DNA from: Membranipora membranacea
Taxonomy: Eukaryota > Bryozoa > Gymnolaemata > Cheilostomatida > Membraniporidae
Direction of reading: 5' to 3'
DNA length: 64,000 nt
Assembly (NCBI GenBank): GCA_914767715.1
Contig: OU612065.1
Coordinates: 32,862,001-32,926,000 of the forward strand
The notes below the pieces were generated by a model that made no database searches, was not told the DNA's origin, and saw only the letters and a program-made list of their open reading frames with translations. The position numbers and the translations under genes are program-made. Shown here in pieces: positions 43,201 to 50,700 of this stretch (position 1 is the first letter of the stretch; every line of letters begins with the position of its first letter).

Positions 43201-43979
43201 ATTTTGCAAGAAATGGACAAAATCGATAGGTACGGTCTTGGGGAAATTAGCCAATAGTTGGGCAGAATTCTTCACTCGCTTAGAAACGCTTGAAACTCTG
43301 TTTTGAGGTTCGCAATGACGTCCCTATATCTCATCTAAAACATTAGTTCCCTGTGACGATGCGTCTTCTATCTAGGTATTTTGCAAGAAATCGTCAAAAA
43401 TCGACAGGTTTGGTCCTGGGGAAATTAGCCAATAATTGGGCAGAATTCTTTACTCGCTTAGAAACGCTTGAAACTCTGTTTTGAGGTTCGCAATGACGTC
43501 CCTATATCTCATCTAAAATATTAGCTCCCTGTGACGATGCGTTTTCTATCTAGGTATTTTGCTAGAAATCGACAAAAATCGATAGGTACGGTCCAGGGGA
43601 AATTAGCCAATAATTGGGCAGAACTCTTTACTAGCTTAGAAACGCTTGTAACTCTGTTTTGAGATTTGAAATGGCGTCCCTATATCTCATCTAAAATATT
43701 AGCTCCCTGTGACATTGCGTTTCCTATCTAGGTAATTCGTAAGAATCCGACAAAAATCGACATGTACGGTCCTTGGGAAATTAGCGAGTAATCGGGCAGA
43801 ATTCCTTACTAGCTTAGAAACGCTTGAAACTCTGTTTTGAGGTTCGCAATGACGTCCCTATATCTTATCTAAAACATTAGCTCCCTGTGACGATGCGTTT
43901 TCTATATAGGTATTTTGCAAGAAATCGACTAAAATCGACAGGTACGGGGAAATTAGCCAATAATTGGGCAGAATTCTTT
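37300..43979. repeat. Right end of the array, diverged class III monomers
   Basis: Monomers here share variants rarely seen to the left: ggtacgatcctgtggaaaat, gcgtcttctatctagg, gggttttctatc and tcgacaggt. Several units lack the stretch between agccaatag and cttagaaacg and read agccaatagccaatagctta (39945-39962, 40639, 41697, 42396, 43086), giving units about 20 bp shorter. Sequence diversity between neighbours looks higher than in the central blocks, as expected at the edge of a satellite. The last unit stops inside gggcagaattcttt. Confidence 0.85.
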
Positions 43980-44919
43980 TATGATCCTTCTTTGATATCA
44001 ACATGAGGTACAAATTGCACAACTATAGTCAGTTTCCATTTCCATAGATCTTTTAGTTGTCAGGAAACATTGTGCAAAAGTCGTTGACTAAATCATCATG
44101 TTATGCTGACACGTTCGGCCATCGTCGTTCCCAAAAGTGAAAGAGATGAAATTTACTGAGATTATACAGCACCTTACCAAAATGTACATCAAATATGAGG
44201 AGAAGACAGGCTACACAAACTATAGATACATTTTAGCCAAAAACACAATTAATTTGTTCAATGTAAAGGCTTGCATTACTGTTGCAGGACTAACTACAAG
44301 ACGTTTATTTGATCTGTGTTTGGTCAGTAAAACCTCGCAGCCTTTATTTATCAGAATGATAGTAATATTTCCATTCGAGTCATAATTGACCTAAATTGTT
44401 AAAAAAAGCAATCATTCATACTGGTGAAAATTATAAAACCACATATATGAACCTCCTATTGGTAAGTCGTCAAGCAAACTTACTGATCGCATTTTGTAAA
44501 AGTAACTCTTAATATTTGATAATGTTGGTATCAGGCATTCTAAGAGAGGTCGCATAATTTATCTTGGAACCTGAAACGATAAGACGAATTCGTGTCCTGG
44601 AAAACACCTCGTTTCAATTTCATAATGGTACGACACCTTCTACTTTTCTGTGTACATTAGAATTCACCGTAGAAGATTGTGTTTCTAATGTCGTAAATCA
44701 GAATTATGTTAATGTCGGAAGTGACCAGCAACAATTCCAGGTGACGGGGTAGACAACTCAATATTTTGTACCTCTCTGACAATTTTCTATATACCAAAAT
44801 ATTCCTTTCAATATATACAAGAGGTGTATGCAAAATATAGACACTCAGACTACACAAATTAACTATAAAACAACAAATATTATTCTTTGCATTCAACTGA
44901 TAAATGGGAAATTTCATCA
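43980..44919. other. 3' flank of peptide gene A, paralogous to the flank of gene C
   Basis: From gatccttctttgatatcaac onward this matches 51429-52500 next to gene C, except that C carries an extra insertion of about 180 bp. Open frames at 44137-44385 and 44564-44752 exist, but their counterparts near C differ mainly at amino-acid-changing positions, and the first has a stop at the matching Leu codon. I therefore see only non-coding flank. The satellite joins immediately on the left, so the plus-strand partner expected here, by analogy with the other pairs, is absent. Confidence 0.7.
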
Positions 44920-45068
44920 TTGTAAGTCAATATTTTATATATTTGGAACAAAAATTATATCAAGGTTTCGTACAATACAATTTATCTTAATGTTTCAGAC
45001 AACAAACAATGCGGTGATTCTAAACTCATGGTATACTTCTCATCGTGGTTTACATATTGCATTCAATC
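44920..45068 (-). other. Probable 3'-UTR exon of peptide gene A
   Basis: On the minus strand a pyrimidine-rich acceptor (TATTATTTTTCAG) ends at 45069 and is followed by gattgaatgcaatatg, matching the 3'-UTR exon starts of E (gactcaatgcaatatg) and B (gactttaagg). The donor is CAG/GTAGTAAC after 45284. The polyadenylation hexamer seen as AATAAA in B, D and E has become TATAAA within aaatatataaaatattgac, a weaker signal. The 3' end is approximate. Confidence 0.5.
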
Positions 45069-45301
45069 CTGAAAAATAATAATTGATTTGGTGATGACAT
45101 TGTAGTAAGTATCCTAAATATATGTGCTACAGGTCATTTGATGGAATCATTCTGATTTGTAGATTGATGACTCCAAACCAGTTTAACTTGTTATGTTCAT
45201 TAAAATCAAGTGTATGTTTGTTCAGACTTAAATTTCACAAAATTATCATGTCAAAATATTATTGTTAGTTTTCTAGTTACTACCTGTTTTGTTTCACTAA
45301 G

Positions 45302-45738
45302 TTAACCAAAAAGCTTATCGAGTCCCTTCACAGCTTGATCGGCAACAAATCCTGCAGCTCCAGTTTTTACTGCCCCTTTAACGACTGCAGAAACAACTCC
45401 AGCTTCTGTCTGTGAAACAGCTGTAAAGATAAATGAGAACATATATCTAATATGAGCATACTCTCGATTTCTTTCATGACATACAAAAGGGGGGGGGGGA
45501 ACAGGCTAAGTATCATGTATTGTAAAAGCTTCAGCATAAGTCTGAGTCAAAGCGGGAATGCAGATGAGAATAAAATATTTGATTGTTTTTTTCTATGTAG
45601 AAAAACCTCTTAAATCGGACAAAAGACCAGTGATCAGCATGTGAGATCTTATATCTTATACATGGTTTATTGATATTTAAACTTTTTAAACTTACCAATT
45701 GAAGCGATAAGCATTGAGATCAGTACAAATACCTTCAT
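45302..45738 (-). CDS. Secreted amphipathic peptide precursor, copy A (two coding exons)
   Basis: Exons 45696-45738 (43 nt) and 45302-45420 (119 nt with stop), intron GT-AG, phase 1 inside an Ala codon. The product is 53 residues. Residues 1-14 (MKVFVLISMLIASI) form the hydrophobic core of a signal peptide. AVSQTEA follows, with possible cleavage after Ala15 or Ala21. The remainder is a Val/Ala/Gly/Lys-rich segment ending GAAGFVADQAVKGLDKLFG. Lys29/33 and Lys46/50 are four apart, as on one face of a helix, and the final Gly could be an amide donor. Residue 34 is Thr. A membrane-active or antimicrobial role is inference from composition; I do not recognise the family. The 5' side is truncated: homology with C stops near 45797, inside intron 1, so the TATA box and 5'-UTR exon of C have no counterpart. 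Confidence 0.75.
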
Positions 45739-45797
45739 TATGTTTTATCTGAAGACAGAATGAAACAATTAAAAATGATGTCTCTAACAGCCTAACC

Positions 45798-46225
45798 TGA
45801 TACTTCAGCCATCCAACAGGACCTATATCTTGCTCCATCACACCATAACTTTACCAACAATTAATGGTTTCCCCAATCACTTCCATGATAGTATAAAAGT
45901 ATACAACATGACATAATTTTGCATATCCTTTTTGCCTTAACCAATCAGTTTTTTTCCTTAATTTATCATTAAAATGAATGGGCTTTTGTTTTTAGCACTT
46001 GGCAATTTAAATTTATTATTAATCACATCCACAGTTTGTTTGACTGTGTTATTAAAAAGGAAATCACTGCAGAATCTTTAGTCTGCAATAATCATCAACC
46101 ATTACGATCAGTTGCAATAAAATGGAGCATAATATTGTTTCCAAAAAATGGGAAACAACTATTCAATTTCATCACATATTTCCGAATATAGAAACTTCCA
46201 GTTGGTTTGACAGTTCTAAGGAAAA
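45798..46225 (-). repeat. 5'-flank repeat of gene B (left arm of an inverted pair)
   Basis: Begins tgatacttcagccatccaac and ends just before the TATA box of B. Its reverse complement matches 47922-48245 on the other side of B; compare gaactgtcaaaccaactgga here with gaactgccaaaccaactgga there, and accattaattgttggta with accattaatttgctggta. Related copies flank every peptide gene in the window. It is ordinary promoter-distal DNA duplicated with the genes, and its outer edge forms the breakpoint with gene A. Confidence 0.75.
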
Positions 46226-46232
46226 TAATCCA

Positions 46233-46309
46233 TATATAAAGAAGCTTCAACTAACATCAAGCACTTAGCTTTCCACACTAATATCAATACACAGAAGTCT
46301 GAGCTAGCT
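46233..46309 (+). promoter_or_regulatory. TATA box and 5'-UTR exon of peptide gene B
   Basis: TATATAAA at 46233-46240. About 25-30 bp downstream, transcription probably begins near 46262-46270. The untranslated exon then ends at gagctagct (46309), followed by the donor GTAAGTAG. The arrangement, including tccacactaatatcaa and the donor, is conserved in D and recognisable in C and E, which supports its use. The 5'-UTR intron runs to the acceptor tatttcag at 46491, nine bases before the ATG. Confidence 0.7.
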
Positions 46310-46500
46310 GTAAGTAGAATTTTAAACTGTGAACCTGCATATCTCATGTCTGGAAGTTGTCATTTGAAGCAACTTGAGTTTTGTGATTACAAACCACCCG
46401 GATGGTCATGAATCATTGTCTCATTACAAAGTTACCCTTTTTTTACGCTTTTTCAGGCAGCAGTTTGAATTGTTTCATTTCCCTATTTCAGATCAACAAA

Positions 46501-46922
46501 ATGAAGGTATTTGTACTGATCTCATTCCTGGTTGCTTCAATTGGTAAGTTTACAAAAGTTGAAATATCAATAAACAAGGATTTGAAGTCTTTAACATCGT
46601 ATTGCTGGTCATCATACTTTTTCCCCATTTTAAATTTATTTTTGCACAAAATGCCACTACATGTGTACCAAATTAAATTTCATGGCTCCCTATATAACAT
46701 TTTAAAGCAAAATTCTCACAAAAATAAGCACATTTATTATTAGATGTATGATAAAAGAGTTAGTCCGCATATATTTGATGTCTTGTCTCATATTTCTTTC
46801 CAGCTGTAACACAAACTGAAGCCGGAGTTGTTTCTGCAGTTGTTAAAGGGGCAGTCAAAATTGGAGCAGCAGGATTTGTTGCTGATCAAGCTGTGAAGGG
46901 ACTCGATAAGCTTTTTGGATAA
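46501..46922 (+). CDS. Secreted amphipathic peptide precursor, copy B (best-preserved gene)
   Basis: Coding exons 46501-46543 and 46804-46922; intron gtaagt...ttccag, phase 1. The product is 53 residues: signal core MKVFVLISFLVASI, linker AVTQTEA, then a peptide of 31-32 residues with Lys29, 33, 46, 50 and Asp42, 49 (net about +2 before termini), no cysteine, ending LDKLFG. Residue 34 is Ile. If cut after Ala21 and amidated at Gly53, the product is a 31-residue Phe-amide, the size and character of short alpha-helical host-defence peptides; function and target are inferred, not shown. The gene is complete: TATA box, 5'-UTR exon, two coding exons, 3'-UTR exon and AATAAA. It differs from C at 11 synonymous and 2 non-synonymous sites in the second coding exon, so the protein is constrained. 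Confidence 0.85.
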
Positions 46923-47165
46923 CTCAGTTAAACAAAGCAGGTAACAACTACACAGCGATAACAATAATGAATTGATATATCAATGTTGTGAGCACCTGAA
47001 CACCTGATTATAATGAGAGGACATCATACACAGATGAAGAACAGGTTAAACAGTTTTGAAGTCATTAATCTACAATTCAAATGACCTGTAGCGCATATCT
47101 TATTACAACAGGAATATCAAGCAAACGATTTTCATAATCTCTATACAGTTTTTATTCTTTTTCAG

Positions 47166-47310
47166 GACTTTAAGGATTTAAGCACCAAGGATAGGATTTA
47201 CCATGTATTAATTCCCACCACATCCTCTTTTTGTCTGCAACTTTAATACATTTTCTTGTACAAGACCTCAAATGATATTTTGTTACAAATAAAATATTGA
47301 CTTGACTTGA
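47166..47310 (+). terminator. 3'-UTR exon and polyadenylation signal of gene B
   Basis: After the stop codon the exon continues to aaagcag (46940), followed by donor GTAACAAC. The acceptor is ttattctttttcag, and the 3'-UTR exon begins gactttaagg at 47166. AATAAA lies at 47288-47293, followed by atattgacttgacttgaag. The cleavage site is estimated 15-20 bases downstream. The same layout occurs in D (exon from 57659, AATAAA at 57781) and E. Confidence 0.65.
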
Positions 47311-47371
47311 AGTTTAGAATTTATCTCCAGAGAGAAAGGTTTAAACTCCGTCGGTTTATTTTAAACAAATT

Positions 47372-47638
47372 ATGAGTTGTTTGAGTGACTATATTTTGGA
47401 TGCACCTTTTTGGTACGTTGAATTGTCATTGGTTACTTTTGACACTGATGCGATTCAGAGTTTTGAGATCCTGACAACAGAAAACACAATCGATAGGGCA
47501 TTTGTTGTTTGTTCCAGGTGTCCCGTGAACGATTACGGATGGATCATATTGATGTCAGGAAGGGCATTCGACCTCAGTTGCTTCTGTGACACTTCAGTAT
47601 ACAGTATGCAAACCCATACTGTTACCAGAAAAACATAA
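47372..47638 (+). CDS. Possible small gene or exon in the spacer after B, unrecognised
   Basis: An 88-codon frame with AATAAA one base after its stop (47639-47644). The matching position after gene D (57865-58128) also keeps an open frame. The two differ by an in-frame 3-base gap and about 23 substitutions, of which I count roughly 9 synonymous and 14 non-synonymous: weak constraint at most. Shared motifs are DAP.WYVELS, FDTDAIQSFEI, VVCSRCPV and GWII..SGRAF. Five cysteines (three near VCSRC and CFC) and no signal peptide. Homologous DNA after remnant H and pseudogene E is frame-broken. It may be a young or decaying gene, or chance. Confidence 0.3.
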   Translation: MSCLSDYILDAPFWYVELSLVTFDTDAIQSFEILTTENTIDRAFVVCSRCPVNDYGWIILMSGRAFDLSCFCDTSVYSMQTHTVTRKT

Positions 47639-47772
47639 AATAAAGCAAAATCATAGGGTATGGGGATTATAATTTGAGTTTTTTTCATAGGCTGATATTA
47701 CAATATCATATAACAAAGTACACCATTTCATCCAATGACATAATTAAAAACTATCAAAATGGATAAAAATAT

Positions 47773-47815
47773 TTTGATCAGCCATAAGACATTAAATTAG
47801 TACACATACATTCAT
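47773..47815 (-). pseudogene. Remnant G: decayed signal-peptide exon on the opposite strand
   Basis: The minus strand keeps ATG in register and matches the first coding exon of C codon by codon, with MNVCVLI followed by a TAA where functional copies have Ser8 (TCA). Homology continues upstream of the ATG (right on the plus strand): ttctatctagaaagagaatg here and ttttatctggagagagaatg beside C, then into the intron-1 region to about 47890. No donor or peptide exon is visible to its left. This shows that the DNA right of B is a degenerate gene copy facing it tail to tail, not merely flank. Confidence 0.6.
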
Positions 47816-47921
47816 GTTGTTCTATCTAGAAAGAGAATGGAACATTTCAAACTGCTGCGTGAAACAGGCTTAACCATAAAAGGTATTGAGATAACAATTC
47901 ATGACCTTTTCATTTGTTCAT

Positions 47922-48245
47922 TGAACTGCCAAACCAACTGGAAGTTTTCTATATTCAGTTTTAATTTTTCAATCAAAAACTTGTTTCCCATTATTATTAT
48001 TGCAGACCATGAATGCCGCCATGTTTTCTACTGAATTAAAGCTGAACCAACAAATGCAGATTTGTTCAATAACAAGTTTACATTGCCTTGTGCTCCTAAC
48101 AGGAAAAGCTGTTACATTCCAAATATTGTGCCATGTCATATGTTTTATGGATGTGATTAGAAAACCATTAATTTGCTGGTAATATTATGGTGTGATTGGT
48201 AATGGAACAGGATACCAAGTTCTGTTAGATCTTCGAGGCATTAGA
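47922..48245 (+). repeat. 5'-flank repeat of remnant G (right arm of the inverted pair around B)
   Basis: Reverse-complement match to 45798-46225, with gaactgccaaaccaactgga at the inner end and gaacaggataccaagt near the outer end. Within it gctggtaatattatggtgt (48175-48193) and acaccacaatattaccagc (48262-48280) form a near-perfect 19-bp stem with a loop of about 68 bases. The same stem-like structure recurs after D (58670-58770) and near 63590-63690. Confidence 0.7.
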
Positions 48246-48299
48246 GAGCGACAAAACAATAACACCACAATATTACCAGCAATACCAAGTCCTGTTGGA

Positions 48300-48960
48300 T
48301 AGTTATTAATTATTGGTCTTGACATACAAATAAAAAATTAAGTCATCTCTTTGTGTTTTGAAACATGGGTCTAACTTTGAGATTTGCTTCGCTTTTCTAT
48401 TACTTGAGAGTCAGAGATGGGATTATTAATTAAAGCACTAGCTAAATCAACCACCTATCGTTAATTCTCTGGAAAGTATCCATTAGCAAAACATGTTGCA
48501 GCCTTGTATGATTTAGCACATGGTTTAAGTTACAGCAGTTTCTGCTACTGGGAGACTATGTTGATAACAATGGCTTAAGGAAATAAGATATAATAGTAAT
48601 GAGATATACTACAAATATCAAGGCCGGATAACAATTTAAGTATATGAAACCTCAAACGCATCAACAAACTGAAGAGTTCATCAGAAGGAAATCTCCACAC
48701 AACGACTTCAGCGAGGGCATAATGGCGATTGTGTAGTCATCCTGCTGTGACCTGATAAAACATTCATATATAAAATATGTGTCCAATGTCAGATCCAAGG
48801 AGGCGACAAGTGAAGTGTTCCAATCAGAAACGGACAACAATGTGGAAAACGAACTACTTGAAAAGAAAGTTGAAAATGTGGTGACTATAAAAATATATGA
48901 CAATATTAATATTTTGTTGTTCTGTTGATGACCGTTGAGCCTATTAATTCAGATTTGAAG
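48300..48960. other. Spacer with a possible decayed coding remnant
   Basis: The first 110 bp (for example tcatctctttgtgttttgaaac) match 58830-58890 and 63935-64000, so they belong to the duplicated unit. On the plus strand 48662-48925 reads as a hydrophilic protein-like text (for example EEFIRRKSPHNDFSEGIM) with one internal TAG at 48737-48739. It may be a fossil exon or transposon piece. The opposite-strand frame (48661-48903) looks like its shadow. Nothing else is recognised. Confidence 0.3.
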
Positions 48961-48979
48961 ATGACTATATTTTGCCTTC

Positions 48980-49348
48980 ACAACAGGAGTTGACATCCTG
49001 TACCATAACTGATCACACCATAACATTATCAGCAAATAATGGTTTCCATAATAACTTCCAAATACAAAACATATGACATGACAATATATTGCATATCCTT
49101 TTAATCTGTACTTTTAGCATGAGGCAATGTAAACTTGATATCCGGATCATAAGCATTTTTTTTGTTCACATTTATTACAGTAGAAATAATTGCGGCATTT
49201 TTGGTCTGCAATACACATATCAATCATCACAATCAGTAACAATAACAGACGGCATAGTATTTTTTTCCACAAAAACAGGAAACCATTATTCAATTTGATA
49301 CAATATTACCAAATCAAGAATACTTCCAGTTGGTTAGAAGTTTAAGGT
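48980..49348 (-). repeat. Remnant H: 5' flank of a lost plus-strand peptide gene
   Basis: Matches the 5' flanks of B, D and E in the same orientation (cacaccataacattatcagc, gcatatccttttaatctgta, gcggcatttttggtctgcaa, gaatacttccagttgg). The match ends at agaagtttaagg, just before the place where the TATA box should be. The 3' side of the same gene copy resumes at 50085. The body of the gene is therefore missing or replaced. Confidence 0.6.
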
Positions 49349-50084
49349 AATGTCAAAGACCGATCCGAATATCAACATATCATATACCGCTTGAAAGCTG
49401 CCGAGCTACTGAAAATGAATACCCGAACAATTACTTGATTCGACGACGTTGTGTCATTTCAGGGAAGAAATGAGGCTGAAAATGCTGTTTTTGTCAAAGC
49501 AGATGGAGGAGTCAATGCAGATGGAGGAATCAAATTAATTGCAAAAAATTTCAATACAGGTGGAATGTATACTTACTGATTGTGTTCATCGTAAAATGTA
49601 ATTTTCTTTGATATATGACTATTCTAGATTGCATTTCTACGTCACGCCATACAATGCATTTTTTTTGAGAAGCCATGAAAATACATGAAGTTTCAATCTT
49701 TAATTCAGAACACATCATAGGCTCGAAACAAAATTAATCATGATTTTCTCTTAGCGTACTGTTCAAATGTCATACACATTGTCTTTCAACAAATTAGCTT
49801 GCATATTGCAATGACAGTAGATTCTCGAATACAGCCAATTTTTTCGACACCTTTGCATAACGTCAAGCATGTCAAAATGACCATTATTGTGGCCAAAGGA
49901 AGTTTTTTAGAAAGTTCTCACATACAAAGCCGCTTTCATTAACCATGGTGCACACAGGAAATGCCAACAGAAGTTTTCATCGCACCTTCATTTTTCTTGA
50001 ATTTAACGCAAAAGAATGCCAAAAAACAGCTATTTTTTGGGACTTTTGAGGTGTTTTTGGGCGTTATTCTTCAGTTGAAGTTTA
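49349..50084. other. Unrelated 0.74-kb segment replacing the body of remnant H
   Basis: Between the two flanks of H lies sequence I cannot match to the peptide gene or to other parts of the window. It contains tgcagatggagga repeated once (49500-49525) and a self-complementary stretch near 50020-50045 (gccaaaaaacagctattttttggg). No open frame longer than about 25 codons is convincing. It could be a mobile-element insertion with deletion of the gene; ends and target-site duplication are not visible. Confidence 0.35.
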
Positions 50085-50394
50085 GCATTTATCTTCTGAG
50101 AGAAAGGTATAATTTCCTTTATACTTAACTCATTCTGTGTTGTTTCAGTGACTATTTATTTGGGATGCACCTTTTTGGTAATTTGAATTGTCATTGGTCA
50201 CTTTTGACACTAATGTGAGTCGGGTTTTGAGCTCAAGACATTAGAAAGCGCAATCTCTCATGATGCAATTGAATATATACAGACAAGTTGTTGTACCATA
50301 CAAAACACGAAAATAGACGTTTTCCGGGCGCCGAGAAGTGGTCATATTTATTATCGCTTAACTTTCCCAAAGGATTTTTGCAAAATGTCTCGGC
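50085..50394 (+). repeat. 3' flank of remnant H, homologous to 47310 onward and 62020-62300
   Basis: Begins gaagtttagcatttatctt, as after the AATAAA of B and D, and includes the frame-broken counterpart of the 47372 frame (ggatgcacctttttggtaat). From about 50245 to 50390 it matches 62160-62300 after E (tctcatgatg, ttcaattta/ttgaatata, gaagtggtc, ttatcgctta). It establishes H and E as members of the same lineage of duplicated units. Confidence 0.6.
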
Positions 50395-50700
50395 CCGAAT
50401 GCAACACTTGGTCTCAAACGGTAAAAAATGGCCAAAAATGGAAAAAAACTTGGCCCCATATACAAAACATGTATCCACAAAGTAAAACTTGATCCCTTAT
50501 ATGAAACTTGTGGCCCAAGTACAAAAATTGACCCAAAATACTGAAACTTTGGCGAAAATAGCAACAATTTAATTATTAAAACTTGGCCAAAAATACGAAA
50601 CTTGGTGGCATGGCAAGAAACTTGGTCCAAATTAATAATACTTGTCCCCAAATATAAGACTTGGCCCAATATACTATTTGGTCCTGAACACCAGATGTTT
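50395..50700. repeat. Degenerate short repeat built on aaacttggccca
   Basis: About fifteen loosely spaced variants of aaacttgg(c/t)cc(c/a) separated by aaata-type text, spaced about 18-30 bp. Both strands are open in places only because the period creates few stops. It resembles a decayed minisatellite that grew at the outer edge of H's 3' flank. Confidence 0.55.

Larger units (their letters stand above)
3536..43979. repeat. 40-kb tandem satellite array, unit about 178 bp
   Basis: Roughly 225 head-to-tail monomers, mostly 178-179 bp, with no unrelated DNA inside. Blocks kept in nearly every unit are gataggtacggtcctgggg, gaaacgcttgaaactctgtt, ttcgcaatgacgtccc and aaaatattagctccctgtg. The array contains higher-order repeats, shortened monomers and at least three sequence classes. 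The unit is of nucleosome scale and the array is long and homogeneous, as in centromeric or heterochromatic satellites of other animals; that role is inference. Minus-strand frames of about 73 codons recur once per unit but cannot extend because 178 is not divisible by 3. It ends at 43979 directly against the flank of peptide gene A. Confidence 0.97.

Noticed and set aside
3536-43979. A CENP-B box in the satellite monomer
   Set aside because: The nearest match, gttcgcaatgacgtccc, has TTCG but lacks the required A and CGGG positions. The array may still be centromeric, but this motif gives no support.
3536-43979. CRISPR array
   Set aside because: The repeats are direct, about 178 bp and contiguous, with no unique spacers, and the context is eukaryotic.
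44137-44385. 82-codon frame in the 3' flank of A as a gene
   Set aside because: Its counterpart beside C differs mainly at amino-acid-changing positions (about 8 replacement, 2 silent by eye) and has TGA at a matching Leu codon. There is no sign of constraint.
45490-45500. Poly(G) run of about ten in intron 2 of A
   Set aside because: Also present, interrupted, in C (53108-53118). It is a simple mononucleotide run within an intron without other signals.
46402-46743. 113-codon frame over gene B (and 56996-57238 over D)
   Set aside because: It reads through the true signal exon into intron 2; the GTAAGT donor after codon 14 and the conserved downstream exon show that the frame beyond is intronic.
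45798-48245. DNA transposon with long TIRs carrying the peptide gene
   Set aside because: The right arm extends inward into a recognisable signal-exon remnant in the inverse orientation, and no target-site duplication is seen at the outer ends. Inverted gene duplication explains the arms; kept as an alternative in the findings.
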